This document shows positions 35,417-42,722 of a stretch of 64,000 nt of DNA, piece by piece. Each line of letters opens with the position of its first letter. Within the stretch, counting starts at the first letter, position 1. The stretch comes from Sphingobacterium olei. Its GTDB lineage: Bacteria; Bacteroidota; Bacteroidia; Sphingobacteriales; Sphingobacteriaceae. The notes below the pieces were generated by a model. It had not been told where the DNA came from and did not search any database. It was given only the letters and a program-made list of their open reading frames with translations. Position numbers and translations under genes: made by a program. The stretch lies in NCBI RefSeq assembly GCF_005048855.1, contig NZ_SUME01000002.1, forward strand, positions 248,001 through 312,000. The letters are read 5' to 3'.

Positions 35417-36291
35417 CTTCTCCCCTCCAATCCTTCCATATGTGTAGCTTCAAATCTATTTACGATATCTACAGGTCTACCTTCTAAAATTCCTCGTATC
35501 GCAGCATCGTCATAGCCGCGTACACTGGGACAGGCCAGATATCTGCCCTTATATATAAATATGGGATTACCAACTACAGGACGTTTGAAGAAATGTGACT
35601 GGAGGATAAAGTAATTTTCGCCCACCACGCAGGGCATATCCCAGCCTCGGTTTTTAATAAAAGCTGCTACCTTTGTATGGTTGCTGTTATGAACCGGTAA
35701 CACCATTAATTGTTGTCCGTAGTCCTGTTGTAGCTCGTTCCAGTGGTCAAGCGCCTTTACACAGGGAGAGCACCATGTTGCCCAAAAATCGAGAACAATG
35801 AGATCTTTGTGCTGATATTCCCTCAACGTGACGATCCGGCGTCCGCTCTTTTCATTAACGACCTGCAATGGAAGCTCCCAGATACTGTCCGGAATACTAT
35901 CACCCAAGAATGGCTTATCTATGAACGAGGTATCCTTCTTAAGGAAAACAGTTGACTTTCCCCGGATCAGTTTCCCGTCGTATAAGGCCTTCGTTACCGC
36001 ACCAAAACTGTGGAAACTGACACGGATGCTATCATCGCCCCAGTGCGGGGGTATCACAAAATAGCCCGCGGTATCCGAAAAGACCAGTTCTCTAGTCTTA
36101 CTTGTTAACCGTTCAATCTTTGCTCCTTCTATTGGCGTAAAGGCTGCATCCGAGAGGACACGACCTTGATATTCAGTTGGTGGCCCCTCCACAGCCCGCT
36201 CTCCAGCGGACTGCGCCTGGACATCACTAAACAACACATGGAAACATAATATAAATACACAGCAGATTGCTGATCCCTTGCTTAATAACAT
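35413..36291 (-). CDS. Exported TlpA-family thioredoxin-like protein
   Basis: 292 aa when started at the ATG at 36291, which gives a clean signal peptide (MLLSKGSAICCVFILCFHVL, cleavage near VQAQ). A carboxypeptidase-regulatory-like domain follows (about 40-115), then a TlpA/AhpC-type thioredoxin fold with the active site FWATWCSPC at 169-177. The reading frame stays open upstream to 37365, but that 358-codon extension is made of phased tandem repeats and resembles no domain, so I reject it as the mature N-terminus. The gene overlaps SusC by 4 bp. Such proteins reduce periplasmic disulfides and are common partners of SusCD pairs of unknown ligand. Confidence 0.85.
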   Translation of the reverse strand: MLLSKGSAICCVFILCFHVLFSDVQAQSAGERAVEGPPTEYQGRVLSDAAFTPIEGAKIERLTSKTRELVFSDTAGYFVIPPHWGDDSIRVSFHSFGAVTKALYDGKLIRGKSTVFLKKDTSFIDKPFLGDSIPDSIWELPLQVVNEKSGRRIVTLREYQHKDLIVLDFWATWCSPCVKALDHWNELQQDYGQQLMVLPVHNSNHTKVAAFIKNRGWDMPCVVGENYFILQSHFFKRPVVGNPIFIYKGRYLACPSVRGYDDAAIRGILEGRPVDIVNRFEATHMEGLEGRR

Positions 36292-36300
36292 TCCGCTGCG

Positions 36301-36905
36301 CCACGATAAAACCACCGTAGAGCTACTAAAAGCTTGTACCTTTCCGGTGGCTTCCCGATAGGGGGATACTAACTTTGTACTGGCTTCCTGATATCGGGTT
36401 GGTAGCTTTTTAGTAAGTCTTTGGTAAGTCTTTAGTAAGTCTAGGGTATACTTTTGGTAAGTAACCCGTATACTAACAGTAGCTTTTTGGTATGTCGACC
36501 ATAGGTAAACCGTATTTTTTTTGAGCTTTGTTCTAACCAAGTTCTGCCTTGCGTCCTCCTTTCTCCCACCTTTGTTCTGCATTTCCGGCTTGGCGCTCTG
36601 ATCATTGTCTGATCGCGCTCCGATCGCCATCGGAGCACGAAGCCGGCGGGAAGCCGTACTGAAGCCGTGGCGATCGAAGGCAGGGCGAACTTGGTAGGTA
36701 TCAGGTAGGGTGTTGTCCCGAGACTGCTCCTCGCCTAGTTGGCTGGTTCCTATGGTTAATATAGCCTTATTGTCTGTCGATCCTTTGGCATAGAGGCAAA
36801 GAATAAGCAAAGAAATACCAAACAAAAGGCAGAGAAACGGCAAAGGATAAGCAGAGAATAGGCAAAGAAATACCAAACAAATAGCAAAGGAATAGCGAAC
36901 AAAGT
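36301..36905. repeat. Degenerate 11-nt phased tandem array, about 55 units
   Basis: Cutting from 36301 every 11 nt gives units that stay in exact register for 605 bp. Examples are TAGTAAGTCTT (36411), TGGTAAGTCTT (36422), TAGTAAGTCTA (36433); TCTAACCAAGT (36532), TCTGCCTTGCG (36543), TCTGCATTTCC (36576); CTGATCATTGT (36598), CTGATCGCGCT (36609), CCGATCGCCAT (36620); GCCGTACTGAA (36653), GCCGTGGCGAT (36664); GCAAAGAATAA (36796), GCAAAGAAATA (36807 and again 36862), GCAAAGGATAA (36840). Neighbouring units are most alike, giving sub-families along the array. On the minus strand the open frame reads this as 11-residue repeats such as TYQKATVSIRV / TYQKYTLDLLK / TYQRLTKKLPT. The array stops 9 bp before the TlpA start codon. 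Confidence 0.85.
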
Positions 36906-36966
36906 CCCTAGATGGTACAAGCTTGGTAGGAACCTGAGCTTTTTTGTCATTGCTTTCTCCCGGAAT

Positions 36967-37218
36967 GCGTTTGCTTTTACGCAGCTCGCAATTGCGAATA
37001 TCGCTAACGTGTTCACGAATGCCGTGTTTGCGTTTGCTTTTGCGGCACTTTGGTTTGCAAGCCACGTTTTTGAAAACCCATATGCCGCTTTTGTAATTGC
37101 TAATCACGCTGTTCCAACTGCATATGCGGTTAACGCGTTTGCCAATGCGGCTAACGAAATTGCTAACGCCGTATTTAGGTTTGCAAATGCCACGTTTGTG
37201 TTTGCGTTCCATTTCCTT
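36967..37218. repeat. Degenerate 21-nt phased tandem array, 12 units
   Basis: Cutting from 36967 every 21 nt gives 12 aligned units. The first 14 bases read, for example, GCGTTTGCTTTTGC (37030), CCAACTGCATATGC (37114), GCGTTTGCCAATGC (37135), GAAATTGCTAACGC (37156), AGGTTTGCAAATGC (37177). The dinucleotide GC recurs at unit position 7 (36973, 36994, 37036, 37057, 37099, 37120, 37141, 37162, 37183, 37204). The plus strand can be read as heptapeptide repeats (for example AFANAAN, EIANAVF, RFANATF), but no start, signal or partner supports a gene. It lies directly beyond the 11-nt array. Confidence 0.8.
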
Positions 37219-37365
37219 TTTACCGTTCGATTTTGTTGCCAAGCTCTCTTTTAACTGGCGAGTATTCGGGACTTCTTTAATATTAAAGGATTCTCGTCCT
37301 TCTAATATGTTGTCTTTTGTGTTTGAGAAAAGGGCATACCTCTCCCCTTTGCGTAATTTTCGCAT

Positions 37366-38249
37366 TCTTTTAATGGTTGGTGTAAAGCTTAGTAGAAAAC
37401 AGTCCGGCTCTAATTTCTAGCCCCTATCCCCCTTACAGAGTCTCTACAGTTCAAAAATAAATTGATGCTATTCGGAACGCGTTTGAAGCTGTTTCATCAT
37501 AGGTTAATCGGTATTGATTTACGCTCTTTCCAGAATAAAAATAAAAGAACCGGCCTTGTTTTTTATAGAAAAACTATACAAATTTTAGAAACTTAGTTTG
37601 TTCTGATTAAATAAAACCCTACCTTTAGTTTGTGAATAAAAAAGTGAAGACTGACTTTTAACCTATGAACAAGCATTTATTTGCCTTATAATATGTAAGA
37701 GGTCGGTTAACAAACTTCTCGGAAAAGGAAACGCCTCACGGCGTAGGTATGCTTGAATATCAAGCCTACTTCTCCCTTTTTCTGTTGAAGAATGTTATTT
37801 TTTCTAGCTATTCGGGTGCGCAGTACACGTTCTTTAAAGATTGTTTAATGGAAAACCACGACCTAGAATCCTGGATTCTGGTGGGGTCTTTTGGGGTGTT
37901 TGTTTGTTTCGCTCTCATAATTTAAAAGTTTATGATGTAGAACGAAGCCCTCTCTGATGTGTATATGGTTCCCCTTAAAAACAGCAAGGGGTGGCTCACA
38001 CTTTAGAGTCACGGGTGACCAACCCAGTAGCTTAAAAGCCTGCAAGAGACTCATGAAGTACTTCCACCTAAAGCATACGTGAACCACCACCATGCCGTTG
38101 ACAAAAGTAAGAAACTTTTTTAAGCATGGGGCGATATCACGATTCTCTCGATGGAATTTGGTCGTTCGTGACTCGAGAAAACATCGTTCATCAAGGCTTG
38201 TTGCCATGACTTTCGTATCGCTGACACAAATATAAAAACAATAATCAAT
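37366..38249. other. Intergenic region, no recognised gene
   Basis: About 880 bp. A TATTTTTG on the minus strand (37452-37459) could be a -7 box for the TlpA operon, but its -33 partner is weak. A small inverted repeat GCTTGA / TCAAGC lies at 37751-37765. A 132-codon minus-strand frame (37863-38261) is open, but its Cys/His/Trp-rich sequence resembles nothing I know and lies over a palindromic operator candidate; I do not call it a gene. Confidence 0.45.
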
Positions 38250-38269
38250 ACCACCAAACATTTGGTGGT
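38250..38269. promoter_or_regulatory. Palindromic operator candidate for the XRE regulator
   Basis: Perfect 9-bp arms ACCACCAAA / TTTGGTGGT separated by 2 nt, centred about 23 bp before the ATG of the helix-turn-helix gene. Spacing and symmetry suit an autorepressor site. Confidence 0.55.
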
Positions 38270-38282
38270 TTAATTTATAACC

Positions 38283-38684
38283 ATGGGTGAAATTTATCAG
38301 ACAAAGGCTATCTTCCGAATCGAATACGAGTTGATAAAAAATATAAAAACATTCCGCGATGACAGAGGATGGTCACAAGAATTTTTAAGTAGTAAAATGG
38401 GGTTTGCAATAAATTTTGTGGGCAAATGTGAATCATTAGACCAGCCCGAGAAATACAATCTCCGACATGTCGGGATATTTCAAAAAGTTTTAAGCCTCAA
38501 AAGTTTAGATGAACTTTTTCCGGACGGTATACCTAAAGATGAGCAAATTGTAATCCGATATAAAAAAGTACCCAAGAAGAAGGCTGACGGTACTCCGTCC
38601 AAGCTGATGGAAAATGAGGTGGTTGAGATTGTTGTTGCCGATGCTGATACAAAGGCGGAGGTGAATAAACACAATAAGAAGTAA
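38283..38684 (+). CDS. Small XRE-type helix-turn-helix protein
   Basis: 133 aa. Residues about 15-75 contain a helix-turn-helix of the XRE kind (IKNIKTFRDDRGWSQEFLSSKMGFAINFVGKCE), followed by a segment ending in LDELFPDG and a Lys-rich, acidic tail. The protein is small and lacks a ligand or peptidase domain. A perfect palindrome just upstream suggests autoregulation. The ORF6N gene follows on the same strand after a hairpin. The target genes are unknown; the adjacent Rhs locus is one possibility. Confidence 0.75.
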   Translation: MGEIYQTKAIFRIEYELIKNIKTFRDDRGWSQEFLSSKMGFAINFVGKCESLDQPEKYNLRHVGIFQKVLSLKSLDELFPDGIPKDEQIVIRYKKVPKKKADGTPSKLMENEVVEIVVADADTKAEVNKHNKK

Positions 38685-38743
38685 AATTTGAAAGGCACCG
38701 ATCGTAGCTTCCAATCACAACATGTTATAAGCATAATATTTTT

Positions 38744-38768
38744 AAGGTGTCGCAAAATGCGACACCTT
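38744..38768. promoter_or_regulatory. Perfect hairpin/palindrome upstream of the ORF6N gene
   Basis: Arms AAGGTGTCGCA / TGCGACACCTT (11 bp, loop AAA), 60 bp after the regulator stop and 22 bp before the ORF6N ATG. It could terminate the regulator transcript or be an operator. A near copy (GGTATCGCA / TGCGATACC, same AAA loop) lies inside the ORF6N coding sequence at 39003-39023. Confidence 0.65.
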
Positions 38769-38790
38769 ATAGCAACAAAAAAACCACAGC

Positions 38791-39339
38791 ATGGCTAAAA
38801 AAGAACAACAAATTATACATCCTGATGGTATCTTAGCTAATAAGATATATCTGCTACGGCGCGAAAATGTCATGTTAGACAGAGATTTGGCGGATTTATA
38901 TGATGTGACCGCAAGGCGTCTACGAGAGCAGGTTCGACGTAATATCGAGAAATTCCCGGAACATTTCATGTTTCAGCTCACTAAAGAAGAAGTTGAAATC
39001 ATGGTATCGCAAAATGCGATACCTTCACGTCAGCATCTCGGTGGGGCATTGCCATATGCATTTACAGAACACGGGGTACTCATGCTGTCCAACGTATTGA
39101 AGAGCGATCTGGCTACGAAGATGAGCATCAAGCTGATTGAGATATTTGTGCAATTGCGGAGGAGCCTTAACTCCTACTCAGAGTTAAGACTAGAAATTGA
39201 ACACATAAAAAAGAAACTCAATAACCAAGATAAAAATATGGAAGTAGTCTTCCATTACCTCGACGAACTGGCCGACAAGAAACAACAACCCGAAACTGAA
39301 CGTAAACGGATTGGATATGAGGTTGGAATAAAGAAGTAA
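38791..39339 (+). CDS. ORF6N domain-containing protein
   Basis: 182 aa. Residues about 10-95 are an ORF6N (KilA-N-related) DNA-binding domain: ILANKIYLLRRENVMLDRDL, LYDVTARRLREQVRRN, FPEHFMFQLTKEE. A middle segment FTEHGVLMLSNVLKSDLA and a Lys-rich helical C-terminus follow. Such proteins come from phages and mobile elements and are common as single chromosomal genes in Bacteroidetes; the function is unknown. The codons for VSQNAIP contain a palindrome that also occurs upstream of the gene. Confidence 0.88.
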   Translation: MAKKEQQIIHPDGILANKIYLLRRENVMLDRDLADLYDVTARRLREQVRRNIEKFPEHFMFQLTKEEVEIMVSQNAIPSRQHLGGALPYAFTEHGVLMLSNVLKSDLATKMSIKLIEIFVQLRRSLNSYSELRLEIEHIKKKLNNQDKNMEVVFHYLDELADKKQQPETERKRIGYEVGIKK

Positions 39340-39440
39340 CTGAAATGAACCGACATGCTTCCCGATACTACAAATCACTTCGGGAAAGCAAAAAACACTA
39401 ACAGCAATAATGAAAAGACGAACGTCTTAATAAAACACTC

Positions 39441-39658
39441 GCTGCGCAGGAAGCTACGATAGCCACACAAAAAGAACATATCTCATTACAACAGCAAATG
39501 GTAGAAAAAGTGAGTATTGCACTTGACGAGTTAAAAAAATTATAAAAACAAGAATTTCAAATTTTTATACAGTGCCCGAAGATGATAAGCAACAGATTGT
39601 CCCAGTACTTGATGCTCTCATAAGGGACTACAAAGCAAGAAAAGCTAATGTGCAATAA
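39441..39658 (+). pseudogene. Remnants of a small regulator-like protein
   Basis: Two short stretches in different frames: AAQEATIATQKEHISLQQQM...DELKKL ending at 39545, and FYTVPEDDKQQIVPVLDALI...KANVQ ending at 39658. The spacing and wording fit the C-terminal half of a small XRE-like protein, but no start or HTH is left. They lie between the ORF6N gene and the Rhs immunity genes. Confidence 0.45.
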
Positions 39659-39673
39659 ATCACGAAACACAAT

Positions 39674-40033
39674 CTAATGACCGGGCTTCGTGCTTTCATA
39701 AAAAGCTGACAACTCTTTTTGAATCTCAAAAAATATCTCGTCAAGTGTTACCCCACTATGATGATGAGGAAACAGAAACATCAATTGTGTTAAAGCCTCT
39801 TTTTTCCATGCGTCGATCTTTGGATCTAATCCTAAAATATATTTTTCAATATTGATTTGTGTTAAACGATTGCCAACAGATTTTGATAACAGCTCAACAA
39901 AAATATCTACACTTTCAACCGGATCAGGCCAATCATTAATAGTGTCTAGTATAACCTGAATATCGTTGCTTAACGAAATAGATATCTTGTCTGAATCTGT
40001 AAGAGACATCAGTGATTCTATAGAGTATTTCAT
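39674..40033 (-). CDS. Probable immunity protein of displaced Rhs module 5
   Basis: 119 aa, cytosolic, mostly helical by eye. Not recognised as a named family. Its ATG lies 5 bp after the stop of a degenerate toxin-tip fragment (40039-40197), the same arrangement as the toxin/immunity pairs further right, so I infer an immunity role from position. It is AT-rich and intact although the toxin part is not. Confidence 0.6.
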   Translation of the reverse strand: MKYSIESLMSLTDSDKISISLSNDIQVILDTINDWPDPVESVDIFVELLSKSVGNRLTQINIEKYILGLDPKIDAWKKEALTQLMFLFPHHHSGVTLDEIFFEIQKELSAFYESTKPGH

Positions 40034-40038
40034 CTTCT

Positions 40039-40197
40039 TTATAATTTTTTAAACGCTTTCTGATGCCAATAATTATATTTTGTTTTTACATCAAAAACCT
40101 GTCCTGTATTATATTCCTAAAATGAATCTTCATTTTTTAAACCCGCTTCATAAACCTTCATCCAGTCTCCTTTCGAAGCCGCATTTAACATATTGAG
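40039..40197 (-). pseudogene. C-terminal remnant of an Rhs toxin tip (module 5)
   Basis: The minus-strand frame reads LNMLNAASKGDWMKVYEAGL..., an in-frame TAG after EDSF, then EYNTGQVFDVKTKYNYWHQK...FKKL and a stop. A short basic C-terminus with YWHQKA is typical of secreted toxin tips in Bacteroidetes. The Rhs core that should precede it is missing. Confidence 0.5.
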
Positions 40198-40503
40198 AAC
40201 TCAAGGAAAGGCGGTAAATGAACTCTTTAAAAACATGTTTGAAGGCAGCTATTCTTAAGAAGTATTTGCACGCGCAATTTTCTTTGGTCTTGAGCCTGTT
40301 GTAATTCTTTTTGAATACTTTTATAGCGTCCGCTCCGACCAGTGATAGGAAACAAGGAAGAATCGAACACCTAGTTAAATAGAGTTTCTTCGGCGAGATG
40401 TTTCGGGTATCCGACGTTCCGAAAACACACTACAATTTAGTATACGATTTACAATTAAAATTGCAGTCCCCACAGATCTATCCGCTATATCTAATTACTT
40501 TCT
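40198..40503. other. Degenerate spacer between Rhs modules 4 and 5
   Basis: 306 bp with no intact gene. A minus-strand stretch reads ITGRSGRYKSIQKELQQAQD and continues QRKLRVQILLKN, which may be a piece of a lost protein; I cannot assign it. Confidence 0.4.
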
Positions 40504-40857
40504 TTAAAAAGCCTCATAATCAATTTTACTTACATCTGAATAGTTTTCCCATCCGAAGTCTGGGAAAACCGTTTTAATCGTACCTATCTTGGAGAACACG
40601 TTTTCAAAATATCCGTCGCTCAACACAGCTTCTATGGATGAGTTAATTCCCTCATGAGATAAATCTTCTACAATAAGCATATCAGTAGACCAAAAATATC
40701 TATCCCTACTACCCACCATCAATTTATTAATATTAGCTAACGTAAACAGTGTACCAAAGTACACACTTCCATCATCTAATATAATATTTATATCAAGATT
40801 ATCGTCATATATATCTGACACCTGATACGGAGCTGGAAATAATATCTTGAAATCCAT
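40504..40857 (-). CDS. Probable immunity protein of displaced Rhs module 4
   Basis: 117 aa (MDFKILFPAPYQVSDIYDDN...), acidic, with alternating beta-type segments (INIILDDGSVYFGTLFTLAN). No named family recognised. It starts 3 bp after a degenerate toxin tip, as immunity genes do throughout this locus. It is intact while the tip carries a frameshift. The immunity role is inferred from position only. Confidence 0.6.
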   Translation of the reverse strand: MDFKILFPAPYQVSDIYDDNLDINIILDDGSVYFGTLFTLANINKLMVGSRDRYFWSTDMLIVEDLSHEGINSSIEAVLSDGYFENVFSKIGTIKTVFPDFGWENYSDVSKIDYEAF

Positions 40858-40860
40858 GTA

Positions 40861-41165
40861 TTACTTTTTTAAGTTTTTATGTAATTCTATTAATCGGTTT
40901 ATTACAGCTTCTTGATTAGACCTTATTAGAATACCCCCACAATCTCTATACCACCATTACCTGTATTTTTAAAATAGACACGTGCCCCACCTCGGGATCG
41001 GGCTTCGAAAATTCCATCACCAATGGATTTACTTCCAATTCCGCTACAACTGATATTTTACCAAAATACAACAATAAAGAAAACTTACCTGTGTTTTTTA
41101 TAATGGCTGCTTCCGTTGCATCAACTGCTCTAAAAACTGTTGTTCCCGTCTTAGTGCCAAATATA
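40861..41165 (-). pseudogene. Degenerate Rhs toxin tip (module 4)
   Basis: Two pieces in different frames: GTKTGTTVFRAVDATEAAII...GKFSL, then GSKSIGDGIFEARSRGGARV followed by YFKNTGNGGIEIVGVF, a stop, and SNQEAVINRLIELHKNLKK. The first piece resembles the start of ADP-ribosyltransferase-like tips (VFRAV), the second resembles RelE/BECR-type RNase tips, so two different tips may be joined. At least one frameshift and one stop are present. Low-level assignment from motif style only. Confidence 0.5.
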
Positions 41166-41167
41166 TT

Positions 41168-41419
41168 CTACTCCTTAATTTCATCTTTTTTAGGTGGTCG
41201 CACAAGGTTTACAAATCTCTCCTCAATTGCCCCAAAGGATTTAAAATTCTCTCTTGCTTCTCGTAAAGAGACTAAGTTTGGTCCGCCACTATCATCAATA
41301 TGTTCTTCTTGATAAAAATCTTTTTGCCAAAAACAAACTGGACAAATGTCAGAAATCACATCAATATCAAGTGTTAAAAAGCCACAACAGGCACACTTAG
41401 TTTTATTAGTTTTGTCCAT
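41168..41419 (-). CDS. CPCC family cysteine-rich protein (immunity candidate, module 3)
   Basis: 83 aa from the ATG at 41419; the upstream part of the frame overlaps the toxin gene and is not used. Cysteines form CACC near the N-terminus and CPVC after about 16 residues (ISDICPVCFWQKDF), a zinc-ribbon-like CPCC layout. CPCC proteins are listed among predicted immunity proteins of polymorphic toxins. The ATG overlaps the end of the upstream Rhs tip closely (stop at 41421), so the two are translated together. Confidence 0.8.
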   Translation of the reverse strand: MDKTNKTKCACCGFLTLDIDVISDICPVCFWQKDFYQEEHIDDSGGPNLVSLREARENFKSFGAIEERFVNLVRPPKKDEIKE

Positions 41420-41420
41420 A

Positions 41421-42314
41421 TTATTTATTCCATTTAGCAACCTGTTCTGCCCAGTATTTAGCAGGGTCATTAAGTCTTCTATAAAAAGTTTCTACAACAC
41501 CATTAGGCCTCATTATTCCAAATTCACCTGTCCTCATATTCATTCTGAAAGTATATCCAGCTGTATTTGTAAACCCTTGAATATTCCCACCCACAGACCC
41601 ATCTAATAATGAAAGTGCTCGTTTATAATAAGCATTTTTTGTAACTGCCCCCCATTCACCAGCATGCTTTCCAAAATGGTATTCAAATCTGGAAAATCTA
41701 CTATATGCCTCTGGTAAAAGCTTCATTCCCCCCTTAGTGGCAAATCTTCCTAATATTTTGCCCACCACCAACGAGGTAGTCTTCGCCATTGCAGCCCCGC
41801 CGATGAAGTACGTTTCGGGATAAACTACCTCCAAGCCCTTGGAGTCTGGTTCCCACCAGATCCCAGGCCCTAAACGCTGTCTACCATTATAGTTATGCAC
41901 CGTAAAAGATGCATATTCATGATGTAATATATCATATTCATTTCCGCCTTCCGTACTGACGAAATCATATCCCCCAGTCTCTTTATTATATCTGTATTCG
42001 TTAGGCGGATCCTCTCCATCTTCTTCCCCATACATCATGCCCTCAAGCCGTTCACGACCCTCAGACATTGCCGCAGACATCCGTGCCCACATCAGTAACG
42101 CTTCCACACCTTCCGGCGCCATACCATCCGGATCTATAAACCGGATCGGGTTGTTAAATGCATAATTATACGGAGAATGCCTGCGCATCTGCTCCGCCAG
42201 CGGATCAGGTACGTTCCACCGGCCTATTTCAGCGTCGTAAAAACGCGCCCCGTAGTCGAGTTGGTTTCCCAGCTCCGGCTGTGCCTCCTTGCCGTTGTAA
42301 ATGGTACTTATCCG
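41421..42314 (-). CDS. Displaced Rhs C-terminal tip, module 3 (nuclease-like toxin)
   Basis: The frame opens directly after an in-frame TAG (42315-42317). It begins inside the Rhs core ([52 protein letters not shown]), so it has no native start; the first Met is at 42188. A pre-toxin segment shared with module 1 follows ([40 protein letters not shown]). The unique tip, about 90 residues ([44 protein letters not shown]), resembles BECR-fold RNase toxins by style. Core and tip are uninterrupted. It would become active only after recombination onto a full-length Rhs gene. The partner CPCC gene follows at once. Confidence 0.75.
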   Translation of the reverse strand, partial: RISTIYNGKEAQPELGNQLDYGARFYDAEIGRWNVPDPLAEQMRRHSPYNYAFNNPIRFIDPDGMAPEGVEALLMWARMSAAMSEGRERLEGMMYGEEDGEDPPNEYRYNKETGGYDFVSTEGGNEYDILHHEYASFTVHNYNGRQRLGPGIWWEPDSKGLEVVYPETYFIGGAAMAKTTSLVVGKILGRFATKGGMKLLPEAYSRFSRFEYHFGKHAGEWGAVTKNAYYKRALSLLDGSVGGNIQGFTNTAGYTFRMNMRTGEFGIMRPNGVVETFYRRLNDPAKYWAEQVAKWNK

Positions 42315-42389
42315 CTAGTGACTTTTTCAACATTACCCCGTTGATTCTTATAGATCTGGGTATTGATCACCGTAACTATCCTTAAAACC

Positions 42390-42722
42390 CTAGCTGTTTT
42401 TGTATTTTATCCAATCATCGAGTATTTCTACAAAATATCCCTCGTCATAATCTAAAAGGTTGTCCACATTTATAAAACTACAAAAAAGATCATTGTCAGA
42501 CGCCCATTCTATAATTTCCTTATCCGTGTTATATTCGGGAGGAGATGTTAATTCTATAATTGTGCCATTTGACGAGCCATACGCAGGAACAAATGCAAAA
42601 ACTTCCTTTTCTGAACCTTTTACAGATATAAAATAAGGAGTAATAATTTCAAATTTGAAATTATATGCTGCTTTTTGCCAATTTTCTCTTGCTTTAAGTA
42701 TGTGTTCCTTATTTACGATCAT
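42390..42722 (-). CDS. Probable immunity protein of displaced Rhs module 2
   Basis: 110 aa, starting MIVNKEHILKARENWQKAAY, acidic in its C-terminal half (NVDNLLDYDEGYFVEILDDW). Its ATG overlaps the toxin stop (ATGA), the tightest possible coupling. No family name recognised; immunity is inferred from that coupling and from the pattern of the locus. Confidence 0.65.
   Translation of the reverse strand: MIVNKEHILKARENWQKAAYNFKFEIITPYFISVKGSEKEVFAFVPAYGSSNGTIIELTSPPEYNTDKEIIEWASDNDLFCSFINVDNLLDYDEGYFVEILDDWIKYKNS

Noticed and set aside
36301..37218. CRISPR array
   Set aside because: No identical repeats with unique spacers: units are contiguous 11- or 21-mers with gradual divergence, and no cas genes are near.
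37009..37254. Plus-strand Ala/Phe/Asn-rich frame over the 21-nt array
   Set aside because: The heptapeptide pattern follows directly from the DNA repeat; there is no ribosome-binding or signal context, and the opposite strand is equally open.
35413..37365. A 650-residue TlpA protein using the farthest start
   Set aside because: A proper signal peptide begins at 36291, and everything upstream is periodic repeat sequence.
37751..37765. GCTTGA / TCAAGC inverted repeat as a terminator
   Set aside because: Short stem, no T-run, and no gene end nearby.
37863..38261. 132-codon minus-strand frame
   Set aside because: No family resemblance, unusual Cys/His/Trp content, and its start overlaps the palindromic operator candidate. 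Kept only as a note.
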